The notes under the pieces are model-generated. The model had not been told where the DNA came from, searched no databases, and saw only the letters and a list, made by a program, of their open reading frames with translations. A program made the position numbers and the translations under genes. Below, piece by piece: positions 41,955 through 51,070 of a DNA stretch of 64,000 nucleotides; within the stretch, counting starts at the first letter, position 1, and each line of letters begins with the position of its first letter. Source of the DNA: Pedobacter westerhofensis. GTDB lineage: Bacteria; Bacteroidota; Bacteroidia; Sphingobacteriales; Sphingobacteriaceae. Location: assembly GCF_900182595.1 (NCBI RefSeq), contig NZ_FXTN01000012.1, positions 1 to 64,000 of the forward strand, in the 5' to 3' direction.

Positions 41955-43607
41955 ATGTTAACAAGAGACGATATATTCGGCTATACTCCGGATCCAAAAT
42001 ACAGTGCTTCAGTAGCTTACTTCTCAATGGAGTTTGCAATAGACCAGGCGCTTAAAATATACAGCGGCGGGCTCGGCTTTCTTGCCGGATCTCATTTCAG
42101 GAGCGCATACGAGCTCAAACAAAACCTGGTAGGGATCGGGATGCTGTGGAAATACGGCTATTATGATCAGGCCAGGGATAAAGAAGGTTTGATGGTGCCC
42201 TCGTTTGTAGAAAAGGATTATTCGTTTTTACATGATACGGGAATTGTTTTTACCGTGCAGGTACATGATACGCCGGTACACGTAAAAGCTTTCCTATTAA
42301 AACCGGAGACTTTTGGTTCTGCTCCCTTGTTTTTACTAAGCACGGATATTCCTGAGAATGACGAGATTTCGCGTACGATCACCCATCGTTTATACGATCC
42401 GAACGAAGCAACGCGGATTGCGCAGAGCATTATCCTTGGGATTGGCGGCGCAACGCTGCTTGATCAGCTGAAAATGGAACCCGATTTTTACCATATGAAT
42501 GAAGGACATTCGGTATGCCTTAACTTTTATCTTTATGCAAAGTACAGGGACCTGCAAGCGATAAAAAAACGCGTGGTCTTTACTACCCATACGCCTGAGA
42601 TGGCAGGAAACGAGGAGCACAGTTACGCACTGCTGAAGGAGATGTCTTTTTTCTATCATCTGCAGGATCATGAAGTAAAGCATGTTCTAAATCTTGAAGG
42701 GGATATGTTTAGCTATACCCTGGCTGCCCTGAAATTTTCTGGTAAAGCCAATGGCGTATCCAGGCTGCATGGCGAGGTAGCAAGAGAGATGTGGGGCGCC
42801 AATGCGGGCGTACCGGAGATCACGTCGATCACAAACGCGCAGAACGGCGCTTACTGGAAAGACCCGGAGATTGCGCGCGCGATAAATGAAGACGATGACC
42901 AGGCAATTGCGGGCCGCAAGAAAGCATTAAAGAAAGAATTATTCAAAACTGTGGCAGACCAGTGCGGAAAGCTGTTTGATGAAAATGTGCTCACCATCGT
43001 TTGGTCGAGGCGCTTTGCCGGATACAAGCGGGCAGACCTGGTGATGTACGACTGGAGCCGGTTTCTGAATCTCATCAGCAATGCACAATTCCCTGTGCAG
43101 TTCATATGGGCAGGAAAGCCTTATCCTGAAGATACGGGCGCAAACGAGCTTTTTAATGAGATTATCACCCGTACCAAAGCATTTGCAAATTGCGCGGTAC
43201 TAACCGGCTACGAACTGGGGCTTTCAGCATTGCTGAAAAAAGGCTCTGATGTATGGTTGAACAACCCAAAAATGTATCGTGAAGCATCTGGTACCAGTGG
43301 AATGACTGCTGCCATGAACGGAAGTATCAACCTGTCATTACCGGATGGCTGGGTGCCCGAATTTGCCAGGGATAAAGAGAACTGCTTTCTCATAGCGGTT
43401 GCCGCCGACAGAAAGTCGGATGAGGCAATCGATGCCGCAGAAAACAGCAGTCTGCTGGAGGTGATAGAGCAAACAATTTTGCCGATGTATTATCACCGTC
43501 AGGCGGATTGGTTAACTATTCTCAAAAAGTCGGCAGCAGATGTAGAGCCTGTTTTTGAAGCTGGCAGGATGGCTGCAGAATACTATGAGAAAATGTATAT
43601 CTCATAA
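41955..43607 (+). CDS. Short alpha-glucan phosphorylase homologue lacking the PLP lysine
   Basis: The 550-residue protein is a GT35-like homologue: SVAYFSMEFAIDQALKIYSGG at the start, FYHMNEGHSV near residue 180, RRFAGYKRADLVMY near 355 and EASGTSGM near 443-450. In glycogen phosphorylases the last motif continues with the lysine that holds pyridoxal phosphate; here the residue is Thr (codon ACT, 43305-43307, residue 451). Without it, normal phosphorolysis is unlikely. It could be a phosphorylase-fold glycosyltransferase, a regulator, or a subfamily with another mechanism. The ATG at 41955 is chosen; the frame is open from a TTG at 41919. Confidence 0.82.
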   Translation: MLTRDDIFGYTPDPKYSASVAYFSMEFAIDQALKIYSGGLGFLAGSHFRSAYELKQNLVGIGMLWKYGYYDQARDKEGLMVPSFVEKDYSFLHDTGIVFTVQVHDTPVHVKAFLLKPETFGSAPLFLLSTDIPENDEISRTITHRLYDPNEATRIAQSIILGIGGATLLDQLKMEPDFYHMNEGHSVCLNFYLYAKYRDLQAIKKRVVFTTHTPEMAGNEEHSYALLKEMSFFYHLQDHEVKHVLNLEGDMFSYTLAALKFSGKANGVSRLHGEVAREMWGANAGVPEITSITNAQNGAYWKDPEIARAINEDDDQAIAGRKKALKKELFKTVADQCGKLFDENVLTIVWSRRFAGYKRADLVMYDWSRFLNLISNAQFPVQFIWAGKPYPEDTGANELFNEIITRTKAFANCAVLTGYELGLSALLKKGSDVWLNNPKMYREASGTSGMTAAMNGSINLSLPDGWVPEFARDKENCFLIAVAADRKSDEAIDAAENSSLLEVIEQTILPMYYHRQADWLTILKKSAADVEPVFEAGRMAAEYYEKMYIS

Positions 43608-43612
43608 CCACC

Positions 43613-43646
43613 AAAAAGAGGCTGTAAATAATACAGCCTCTTTTTT
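43613..43646. terminator. Bidirectional terminator
   Basis: AAAAAGAGGCTGTA AATAA TACAGCCTCTTTTTT is a perfect stem of 14 bp with a 5-base loop, flanked by A and T runs. It starts 5 bases after the phosphorylase-homologue stop, and lies downstream of the minus-strand DUF4397 gene as well, so it can serve both convergent units. Confidence 0.93.
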
Positions 43647-43750
43647 GCTATTTTTACTTGTACACCCTAAGGGAGCAATTCAGATATTCAATTCTCAGCG
43701 GCTCAATATCATCGATGAAACAGCCCCTGGAAACTCCGCTTGGTAATCAC

Positions 43751-44548
43751 TTATGGCCTGTTAGACGTATTGTCCAGGAACGGACGGTTAACGGCAGTGG
43801 TACTGGTTACTGTGATATCGCCTCTCGAGCTTACTGTGTATGTTCTTCCATAAATGAATGACACTACAGAGGTACCGTTTCTGCTGATTACATTTGTAGT
43901 ACCATTGGCATAACGTGCATAAATTTCATATACGCCATTTGGAACCAGTGCAAAATCAGACACCCCTTTGTAAGCGATATTTCTTGCGATCACTGTCTCT
44001 GTTAAGGTAGTCGTGTTTTTTACAATCAGGTCAAAACCCTGTGTGGCATTAGGGACCGTATTTACAAATCTAACATTGGCAGAGGTAGCGTTTGCCTCAG
44101 GGATTTTGTCTTCTACAATAAACGCATCCGTTGTTTTGGTAGCCGTGTTAAAAAACCCGCTGGTATACAGTGAATAGAACTTTCCGTTGACCAGAGTTGT
44201 CTGCAGTGTAGCAACCGTTACATTTGGATCTGTTGCCGCAAGGGTTGGCGTGATCCCTTTTAAAGTATAAGTTCCCCCGGTTAAAAAACTATAGTTTGAT
44301 GCTGGAAATATACTTCCATATGCTACGCCAGTGGTGGCTTCTACACCCGTGACGCTGCTGATTGCTGAGACTTTGGCATCATTGGCATAAAAATTCAGGG
44401 AAGGTGAGTTGATTCCGAAATTGTAGAGTTTAATTTGTGCCGCATTATCTGTAGTAGTGGTAGCAATCTCGTGTACGCCATCTTTTTTGCAGGAAGAGAA
44501 AAGCGCTGAAAGCAGTAATGCTGTAGTGAATATATTTATTTTTTTCAT
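43751..44548 (-). CDS. DUF4397-domain lipoprotein
   Basis: The 265-residue lipoprotein (signal ending in ALFSSC, lipid Cys near residue 20, then KKDG) has two DUF4397-like beta repeats: IKLYNFGINSPSLNFYAND in the first and VRFVNTVPNATQGFDLIVK in the second, each followed by a GTYTLKG- or GVYEIYA-type strand. The family is common at the end of SusC/SusD loci in Bacteroidota and is thought to bind ligands at the surface. It lies 9 bases after the SusD gene and closes the operon. Confidence 0.87.
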   Translation of the reverse strand: MKKINIFTTALLLSALFSSCKKDGVHEIATTTTDNAAQIKLYNFGINSPSLNFYANDAKVSAISSVTGVEATTGVAYGSIFPASNYSFLTGGTYTLKGITPTLAATDPNVTVATLQTTLVNGKFYSLYTSGFFNTATKTTDAFIVEDKIPEANATSANVRFVNTVPNATQGFDLIVKNTTTLTETVIARNIAYKGVSDFALVPNGVYEIYARYANGTTNVISRNGTSVVSFIYGRTYTVSSRGDITVTSTTAVNRPFLDNTSNRP

Positions 44549-44557
44549 GACTGAGAT

Positions 44558-46126
44558 TTAAGGTTGAACGATCCAGGTTTGTTTGGTATGGTAATCCGGT
44601 GCCAGGCCACCTATTTTATCGAGTCCTGCGCGGTTCCAGATATATTCTGAATTGTAGCGCGGCCTGATGCGGTATACAGGTTTGCCTACATTGTCAGGAT
44701 AGATATCCGTAGGAATAACAAAACCTGCAAATACCTGCTGCCCTGTAACAGGATCTGCATCGGTATAATGGTATCTCCGCAGGTCCATCCATTGCTCCAA
44801 ACATCCCCATCCCCATTGGGCAATATATTTTTGCTCCATGATCTGTGTTAAAGTTAAAGCAGCAGGAGTAGGTACCACGGATGGCAATGACAGATAGGCC
44901 AGTTTTTCAGCAGCGGTGATCTGTGCAGGCAGCTGTGATGCGTCCTGATTCCTTGCATTCACAAAATCAATGTGTGTAGAAATCCCATTGATATAGGCGG
45001 TCAATGCGGTTGCCTTGTCGCCCTTTTTGTAGGCTGCTTCGGCCTTGATAAACTGCAGCTGGGAATAGGTCATTACCGGCATTTTGGTTTTATCATCAAA
45101 AATATAAATAGTAGGTGTGCCGGCTGCAATGGTGGCTGATGCATAACCCCAGATATTATTTGGAATCTGGGCTGTCAATAAGGCACCGTTACCAAAGGTT
45201 GGATTGAGCCCCCTGTATTGGCCATCAGGCGAAGGAGACAGCATTCTTTTTAACCGCGGGTCTGGTGCTCCTGCAAACTGCGTTCCGTTGAGGAGGCCCA
45301 GGATAAACAGTGTTTGCCTGTAACTGCCCATGTTGGCTCTGGAGGGGCCTAAGAAGTTTCTGTCGTCATTGGATATGCCGGTGTATGCTACCAAAGCGTC
45401 GTCAATATTACCTGCGAAAGACTTGTCGACTGCAGCGATGACGTCATCAGGTTTGTACAGCGAGGTTTTATTACTGTAATGATTGAGATTGACGGCAAGG
45501 AGGCCATAGGCAAACTTTAACCATTTAGTGCGGTCGCCCTTGTAGATGATATCTGTTTTACCAAGAAAGGCAGCATCTACCGCACCATCTGTGCGCTGCA
45601 AATTTGTGATCGCCAGATTGAGCAGGCGCTGGATCTCCTGGTAGGCAAACTCCTGGCTGTCGTAATTGAACGTAGTTTTTGTGGGGTCAATCGCTTCTTT
45701 AATGATAATCTCACCGTGTACGTCAGTGAGCGACTGCCATCCCCAGGCTTTTAGAGCATATCCTACGCCGAGCAGGTCCCATCTTTGTTCTGCTTCGGCT
45801 TTGGTCATCATGTCAACCAGGTTCTGGCCGAAAGACCAGTACACATCTCTCCAGAGTTCGGCCCCGTTGTCGGATACCGGATCATATCCATGACGGTCCC
45901 AGGTGCTGATGGTACTGTTTACCGTCATATTTTGCGTGTAACGATTGATAAAGCGGCTATCGTACTGCGGTGCAGTAGCCATCCAGTGTAACATGGGTGC
46001 CAGATAAAGATTTGCTGTAACCGATTGCGGTGCGTTTGGATTGGTGTTCACATCCAAGTATTTCTTACAGCCAGTTCCGCTGAGGAGCAAACAGGCGATA
46101 AAAACAACTGTATATAATTTTTTCAT
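44558..46126 (-). CDS. SusD/RagB-like lipoprotein (SusD-like family)
   Basis: The 522-residue lipoprotein begins with a signal ending in LLLSGTGC (lipid Cys near 20), then KKYLDVNTNPNAPQSV, the classic opening of the SusD-like subgroup that works with SusC transporters of unknown or peptide/sugar substrates. The C-terminal region QWGWGCLEQWMDLRRYHYT is also characteristic. It follows the SusC gene by 18 bases. No glycosidase is encoded with it, so the nutrient is not evident. Confidence 0.92.
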   Translation of the reverse strand: MKKLYTVVFIACLLLSGTGCKKYLDVNTNPNAPQSVTANLYLAPMLHWMATAPQYDSRFINRYTQNMTVNSTISTWDRHGYDPVSDNGAELWRDVYWSFGQNLVDMMTKAEAEQRWDLLGVGYALKAWGWQSLTDVHGEIIIKEAIDPTKTTFNYDSQEFAYQEIQRLLNLAITNLQRTDGAVDAAFLGKTDIIYKGDRTKWLKFAYGLLAVNLNHYSNKTSLYKPDDVIAAVDKSFAGNIDDALVAYTGISNDDRNFLGPSRANMGSYRQTLFILGLLNGTQFAGAPDPRLKRMLSPSPDGQYRGLNPTFGNGALLTAQIPNNIWGYASATIAAGTPTIYIFDDKTKMPVMTYSQLQFIKAEAAYKKGDKATALTAYINGISTHIDFVNARNQDASQLPAQITAAEKLAYLSLPSVVPTPAALTLTQIMEQKYIAQWGWGCLEQWMDLRRYHYTDADPVTGQQVFAGFVIPTDIYPDNVGKPVYRIRPRYNSEYIWNRAGLDKIGGLAPDYHTKQTWIVQP

Positions 46127-46144
46127 AATGATATCTCTTAAATA

Positions 46145-49100
46145 TTATAAACTTACTTTTAGGCCAAAGTTGATCCCGATAGGCATAGGGAAGTTACCAA
46201 AATCAATACCCTGTCCTCCGGAACCACCTACAGCAGCTGAGTTTCCGTTGACCACAGGGTCTAGGCCTGTATAGTTGGTGATCAGGAACAAGTCTGTTCC
46301 GGTAACAAATACACTTACGTCTTTGAAGAATTTCTGGCGCTTTAACATTTTAGCCGGAAGTTTGTAGGAAAGCGTAACGTCTTTTAGCCTCACCCAGTTG
46401 ATGTCCTTTTCTATAAATTGTTCTTCACTTGTGCTGGTGTAGTAAGTATTCTGGAGATTGGGATTGATCACGATTGTGTTTTTGGTTGGCGTACTGCTGT
46501 TTTCTTTTCCATCCTGTAAAACCCCTGAAATTACGCGCGGAGTGTTTCTGTCAAGTGTGCGGGTGCTTAATCCCAGCGTGGTCAGGTAATGTTCGGTAGC
46601 ATTGAGGATGTCGCCGCCTTTACGTGTATCGATCAGAAATGAAAGGGAGAAATCTTTATACCTGAAGGTATTGGTTAATCCGATACTGAAATCTGGCTGC
46701 CTGTCGTACCCTCTGTCGATAAAGGTCGTAGATCTTACCGGCAGCCCTGTGGTGGGGTTGATCAGGATATCGCCCTTATCATTTCTCAGGTAAAACAATC
46801 CTGACAATGACCGGGTAGAATTCCCTGGCGTATTGCCGTTCCTTACGTTTGCGTACAGCCAGGTATCTGATACATATGATTCAGGAAGGCTGTTTGGAAG
46901 GCTGATGACGGTACCTTTGGCATGCTCAAAGTTAGCCAGGATGTCCCAGCTGAAGTTTGTGCTCTGGACAGGCGTGCCTCTGAGCGAAACTTCAATACCA
47001 TTATTCCGCGTTACACCGCCATTGAGGTTCAGGAGGATAAATCCTGTAGCATAACTGCCGCGGATATCATTAACAATCTGGTCTTTGGTTTCTTTACGGT
47101 ATACTGCAACGTCTACACCTAAACGGTCATTCAGGAATGCAAGTTCAGTACCAAACTCATAGGATCTTGCAAACTCAGGTTTTAGGGTTGGGTTTGGGCC
47201 GGTAAATCCGTAACCGTAGCCGCCACCAGTGGTGAGCTTGTTCTCCAGCGAAGGCTGATAGGCATATGGCCTGGCATCCTTGCCTACTTCAGCATATGCT
47301 GCTCTTAACTTACCAGACGTAAAGATTTTTTTGAGTCCGCTGAATGCAGGAACATCTGTGAATACAAAACTACCGGTTACTGCAGGATAGAAGAATGAAT
47401 AAGAGTCGATTGGAATCGTAGATGTCCTGTCGTTACGTCCCGAAACATTCAGGTACAGGTAGTCCTTGTAGTTCAGTGTTGTGGTACCAAAAAAACTAAC
47501 CAGTCTGCGCTGTGCAATGGTTGTTCTGTTTAATCTTGTGGCTGTGTTATTCAGCGATACAAAGTTGGGGTCAAGGAAATTCTCTCCGTATCCGGAGTCG
47601 ATATTTGATTTGGCATCCTGGATCGCATTGCCCAGGGTAACCGTAAATGACAGGTCTTTGGTGATGTTTCGTTTTGTGAAATTCAGCAGATTCTGCATGT
47701 TCAGGTTCCTGGTAATGTCATTGGCTACATCAATTGTACCTCCCCGTGAATAACCCGCCGAGCTTTCGGGGTGTTTGATGATCAGGTTCTGAGAAGTATA
47801 GGCATCAATACCGATGTTTGTTTTAAAGTTTACCCAGCTGAATGGAGTGATCGTTAAGCCAAAGTTGGAAATAATCCTGTTCACCTTGGAATTGATGATG
47901 TTTTTGTTTAAGCTGAAATATGGGTTGTCGATATCATTGAGTAGTCCGTTCGGGAAGCCTGGTAATGAGATTGGTCTTTTGGTTCCGGCTGGTGTAAGGT
48001 AATTCCTGGCATCATCGGTTTGCGGCCAAACCAATAAACCGATCAGCGGGCCGTTACCGCCCTTGAAAGACTGGTCGTTATCCGAATACGTATAAGACAT
48101 GGACAGGTCTGTTTTCAGCCAGCTGTTTACCTGGCCCTGTGAAGAACCGTTTAAATTAAACCTGTCATACTTTGAATTGGGCACAACACCTTCCTGGTTT
48201 GTATATGAGGTGGAGATACGGTAATTAACTTTGTCTGATCCGCCGTCAAATGACAGGTTATGCTTTTGTGTAAATCCCTTCTGGAAAAAATCGTCTATAT
48301 TATTATATAGCTGTGTACCGGGGGCAAAAGGAGTCCCGAAGTTTGTATAAGCCCCACTGGCCAGCGAGGTAACGGTATTGCTTTGTCCGTTGGTGCCCAC
48401 ACCGTAAACATGCTGGATTTCTGGTTTTGAGCGTATGGCCTCTACTCTGAAGCTGTTACTGTAATTTACAGATCCGGCACCGGCTTTACCTCTTTTGGTA
48501 GTGATCACAATTGCGCCGTTCGCCGCATCAATACCGTACAGTGCTGCGGCCTCAGGCCCTTTGAGCACTACCAGTGATTCAATGTCTTCGGGGTTGATAT
48601 CTGCAGCCCTGTTGGTGAAATCGACACCCCTGTTTGCAAACGAGGTGGTAGAACTGGCATCAGATACAAAGGCTGAAGTGTTCAGCGTTTTGTTGTCGAC
48701 CGGTAAGCCATCTACGATAAAAAGAGGAGAGTTGCTGCCGCTGATCGAGCTTACTCCACGGATGGTAATAGCGGAAGATGCTCCCGGAACGCCCGAAGTG
48801 CTGGTTACCTCTACACCGGCTACGCGGCCCTGCAGCGCGTTAATGAAATTTTCTCTCTGGGTGCCGGCAATGTCAGCTCCTTTTACGGTTTGCTGCGAAC
48901 TTCCCAGGGAACGTTTGGAAACTTTTTGCCCGAGGGCGGTTACCACCACCTCATTGAGGGAGTTTTCATCGTCTTTGAGCACCAGGTCAATTTTTGTACT
49001 GTTTCCTACAGTCCTTTCCTGCGAAAGGGTTCCGATATAGGAAAATGCAAGTACATCACCTTTTTGCGTGCGGATGGTGTAGTTACCCGAAACTTCGGTG

Positions 49101-49258
49101 AGGGCAATAGTTGTGCTGCCTTTCACTCTGACAGACACACCGGGCATAGGCAGCCCATCTGGAGACGTGACCCGTCCGGTCACGGTAATTTGTTGGGCAA
49201 ACACTTGTGCAGCCAGCAAAATAGTTCCCCATAATAACAGGAGTAGCTTTTTTTTCAT
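46145..49258 (-). CDS. SusC/RagA-type TonB-dependent receptor without STN domain
   Basis: An outer-membrane import channel of about 1037 residues. It begins with a signal peptide (MKKKLLLLLWGTILLAAQVF), then a carboxypeptidase-regulatory-like domain (ITVTGRVTSPDGLPMPGVSV), the SusC box (EVVVTALGQKVSKRSLG) and plug (ITIRGVSSISGSNSPLFIVD), and a beta-barrel. In contrast to the SusC at 30097, no STN domain is present, so it should be controlled by the divergent DeoR-type regulator or another route rather than by a FecR relay. The frame is open from 49318; the ATG at 49258 starts the signal peptide. Confidence 0.93.
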   Translation of the reverse strand: MKKKLLLLLWGTILLAAQVFAQQITVTGRVTSPDGLPMPGVSVRVKGSTTIALTEVSGNYTIRTQKGDVLAFSYIGTLSQERTVGNSTKIDLVLKDDENSLNEVVVTALGQKVSKRSLGSSQQTVKGADIAGTQRENFINALQGRVAGVEVTSTSGVPGASSAITIRGVSSISGSNSPLFIVDGLPVDNKTLNTSAFVSDASSTTSFANRGVDFTNRAADINPEDIESLVVLKGPEAAALYGIDAANGAIVITTKRGKAGAGSVNYSNSFRVEAIRSKPEIQHVYGVGTNGQSNTVTSLASGAYTNFGTPFAPGTQLYNNIDDFFQKGFTQKHNLSFDGGSDKVNYRISTSYTNQEGVVPNSKYDRFNLNGSSQGQVNSWLKTDLSMSYTYSDNDQSFKGGNGPLIGLLVWPQTDDARNYLTPAGTKRPISLPGFPNGLLNDIDNPYFSLNKNIINSKVNRIISNFGLTITPFSWVNFKTNIGIDAYTSQNLIIKHPESSAGYSRGGTIDVANDITRNLNMQNLLNFTKRNITKDLSFTVTLGNAIQDAKSNIDSGYGENFLDPNFVSLNNTATRLNRTTIAQRRLVSFFGTTTLNYKDYLYLNVSGRNDRTSTIPIDSYSFFYPAVTGSFVFTDVPAFSGLKKIFTSGKLRAAYAEVGKDARPYAYQPSLENKLTTGGGYGYGFTGPNPTLKPEFARSYEFGTELAFLNDRLGVDVAVYRKETKDQIVNDIRGSYATGFILLNLNGGVTRNNGIEVSLRGTPVQSTNFSWDILANFEHAKGTVISLPNSLPESYVSDTWLYANVRNGNTPGNSTRSLSGLFYLRNDKGDILINPTTGLPVRSTTFIDRGYDRQPDFSIGLTNTFRYKDFSLSFLIDTRKGGDILNATEHYLTTLGLSTRTLDRNTPRVISGVLQDGKENSSTPTKNTIVINPNLQNTYYTSTSEEQFIEKDINWVRLKDVTLSYKLPAKMLKRQKFFKDVSVFVTGTDLFLITNYTGLDPVVNGNSAAVGGSGGQGIDFGNFPMPIGINFGLKVSL

Positions 49259-49420
49259 GAAATTTTGATTAGGGTAAGAGAATTGGTTTAGGTTAATTGT
49301 TTTGGTGATTATAAACACGCATATAAACGCATAATATAACTGTGTTATAAATATATAAGTTGTTTTTCACTAATAAAACAGCATAATAAACTTTTTATGT
49401 AACATATTTCAAGATAAACC

Positions 49421-49450
49421 TGCAAAACACTGCAAAAAACTGCAAGACAC
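49421..49450 (+). promoter_or_regulatory. Three phased 10-bp direct repeats in a divergent promoter region
   Basis: TGCAAAACAC, TGCAAAAAAC and TGCAAGACAC follow each other without gaps, one per helical turn, so all copies face the same side of the DNA. They lie 42 bases before the DeoR-type gene and about 165 bases before the SusC start. DeoR-family repressors often bind short direct repeats, so this may be the operator. A TACTTTAG -7-like box follows at 49471-49478. Confidence 0.6.
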
Positions 49451-49491
49451 CAGAAATTTAATTATTTTACTACTTTAGCACAAAAAGTATA

Positions 49492-50238
49492 ATGTTGAAA
49501 AAAGAAAGGCATGAGTTTATCATGCGCCAGATTCATTTACATAACAGGGTATTGTCGGCCGATCTTGTCCAGCTGCTTTCCGTATCTGAAGATACCATCA
49601 GGCGCGACCTGCAGGAGCTGTTTGAATCTAACCAATTGCATAAGGTACATGGCGGTGCATTATCCAAATCTTATCAGACCAGCTATGATGACACTGATGT
49701 ATATGCCAGGGAAGCAAAAAGAATGATCGCTAAAAAGACAATCCCGCTGATCAGGGAAGGAATGGTTATTCTGACCGGTGGGGGAACAACGATCATCGAA
49801 CTGATGAAACAACTGCCCGAGAACCTGCATGCTACTTTCTTTACGATCAGTCCCTTTGTGGCGATTGAGCTGGCGAAATATGTGAACGTAGAAGTAATTC
49901 TGATCGGGGGGCTGTTTTCACAAAATTCGCAGGTTACTTACGGAAGCAATGCGATCAATCAAATTTCAGAGATCAAGGCAGACCTGTGTTTGATGGGTAC
50001 CAATGCGATACATCCTGAAGATGGTCTAACAGATGTGGACTGGGAGATCAATCATCTTAAAAAAACAATGCTCAAGTCGTCGAGCAAATCTGCTGTCCTC
50101 TGTATCTCAGAAAAAATGGACATCTCTTCACGACTTAAGGTGGCATCACTGGAAAATATAGACTACCTGGTAACAGAGCTTGCGTCTACAGATGAAAAGC
50201 TGGAAAAGTACAGGGTGAAAAATCTCCAGATCCTTTAA
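49492..50238 (+). CDS. DeoR/GlpR-family transcriptional regulator
   Basis: The 248-residue protein has the DeoR helix-turn-helix at its N-terminus (ADLVQLLSVSEDTIRRDLQE, residues about 24-43) with the family KVHGGAL motif near 55, and the C-terminal sugar-phosphate sensing domain (TGGGTTIIELMKQL near 98; LMGTNAIHPEDGLTD near 165). Members repress sugar genes until a phosphorylated sugar binds. Its gene is divergent from the SusC operon, which it probably controls. A 24-bp tandem duplication overlaps its stop codon. Confidence 0.92.
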   Translation: MLKKERHEFIMRQIHLHNRVLSADLVQLLSVSEDTIRRDLQELFESNQLHKVHGGALSKSYQTSYDDTDVYAREAKRMIAKKTIPLIREGMVILTGGGTTIIELMKQLPENLHATFFTISPFVAIELAKYVNVEVILIGGLFSQNSQVTYGSNAINQISEIKADLCLMGTNAIHPEDGLTDVDWEINHLKKTMLKSSSKSAVLCISEKMDISSRLKVASLENIDYLVTELASTDEKLEKYRVKNLQIL

Positions 50239-50284
50239 GGGTATGAAGGGCATTGCTGGTAAGGGTATGAAGCGCATTGCTGGA
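50237..50284. repeat. 24-bp tandem duplication at the end of the DeoR-type gene
   Basis: AAGGGTATGAAGGGCATTGC plus TGGT is repeated at once as AAGGGTATGAAGCGCATTGC plus TGGA, with two differences. The first copy begins inside the stop codon. It looks like a recent slip duplication; no function is evident. Confidence 0.8.
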
Positions 50285-50325
50285 ATTTCATTAATTGACA
50301 AATACTTTACACATCAGCGGACAAT

Positions 50326-50333
50326 TATATTTG
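50326..50333 (+). promoter_or_regulatory. Putative -7 box of the TetR-family gene
   Basis: TATATTTG matches TAnnTTTG 32 bases before the TetR start and directly upstream of the operator-like site at 50341. A second TATATTTG at 50353-50360 lies four bases before the ATG. Either could be used; the second would give a leaderless transcript. Confidence 0.5.
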
Positions 50334-50340
50334 GAAGCTA

Positions 50341-50356
50341 TATAACAATCGGTATA
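50341..50356 (+). promoter_or_regulatory. Putative TetR operator, copy 1
   Basis: TATAACAATCGGTATA is, on the other strand, TATACCGATTGTTATA, which matches the two sites at 50978 and 51041. It overlaps the promoter boxes just before the TetR gene, as expected for self-repression. Confidence 0.7.
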
Positions 50357-50364
50357 TTTGCCTT

Positions 50365-50958
50365 ATGAAATTTGTGCCCAGGTCTGAAGCAACACGCGAT
50401 TTTATTATTAAAGCCACTGCCGAGCTTTTTAATAAGCAGGGCTATGCGGGTACTTCGATCACAGACCTTGAAAAGGCGACCAAACTTACCAAAGGGAGTA
50501 TATATGGTAATTTTGAAAACAAAGAGCAGGTTGCAATTGCGGCATTTGATTACAACCTCGCGATGCTTCGCAAAAAGATCAGGATCGCTGTTGATGCTGC
50601 GACAACTGCGAAGGGCAAGCTGATGGCTTACCTGCAATTTTATAACAATCCGCAAATGCTTGGGGGCGGCTGCCCGATCCAGAACACTGGTGTAGAAGCT
50701 GATGACACACATGAAGGGCTGCGGCAGAGAGCCGCCGAGGGTATCATTTCTTTTAAAGGAAACGTGGTGCAACTTCTGCATAAGGGAGTTGAGGCAGGCG
50801 AATTCAGGAAAGATGTGGATACAGAAAAAGTGGCACTTACTTTTATAGCAATGATTGAGGGCGCAATTTTGATCAGCAGGACAACACAAGACCATTCGGC
50901 TTTGAAAACTATTCTGGAATCTGTACATCAGTACATCGAACAAATCTGTCTGCCCTGA
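50365..50958 (+). CDS. TetR/AcrR-family transcriptional regulator
   Basis: The 197-residue protein has the TetR helix-turn-helix in its first 50 residues (IIKATAELFNKQGYAGTSI, then KLTKGSIYGNFENKEQV) and an all-helical ligand domain with a Cys-containing loop (GGGCPIQNT near 107). Members are usually repressors released by small lipophilic compounds. Three similar operator-like sites lie before its own gene and before the DinB gene, and an MFS exporter follows, which suggests self-regulated control of export. The ligand is unknown. Confidence 0.92.
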   Translation: MKFVPRSEATRDFIIKATAELFNKQGYAGTSITDLEKATKLTKGSIYGNFENKEQVAIAAFDYNLAMLRKKIRIAVDAATTAKGKLMAYLQFYNNPQMLGGGCPIQNTGVEADDTHEGLRQRAAEGIISFKGNVVQLLHKGVEAGEFRKDVDTEKVALTFIAMIEGAILISRTTQDHSALKTILESVHQYIEQICLP

Positions 50959-50977
50959 TATATTTTTTAATCTTACA

Positions 50978-50993
50978 TATACTGATTGTTATA
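50978..50993 (+). promoter_or_regulatory. Putative TetR operator, copy 2
   Basis: TATACTGATTGTTATA lies between the TetR stop and the DinB gene. It differs at one position from copy 1 read on the opposite strand and shares its first 15 bases with copy 3 except for one position. Confidence 0.7.
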
Positions 50994-51040
50994 TGGTAAA
51001 CCAACCCATTGCACTGCATGCATTTTACTACGATCTTTTA

Positions 51041-51056
51041 TATACTGATCGTTATT
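51041..51056 (+). promoter_or_regulatory. Putative TetR operator, copy 3
   Basis: TATACTGATCGTTATT lies 14 bases before the preferred DinB start at 51071. The ATA-N2-GATC-N2-TAT dyad in it is the expected symmetry for a dimeric TetR protein. Confidence 0.7.
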
Positions 51057-51070
51057 TGAAAACGAATACG

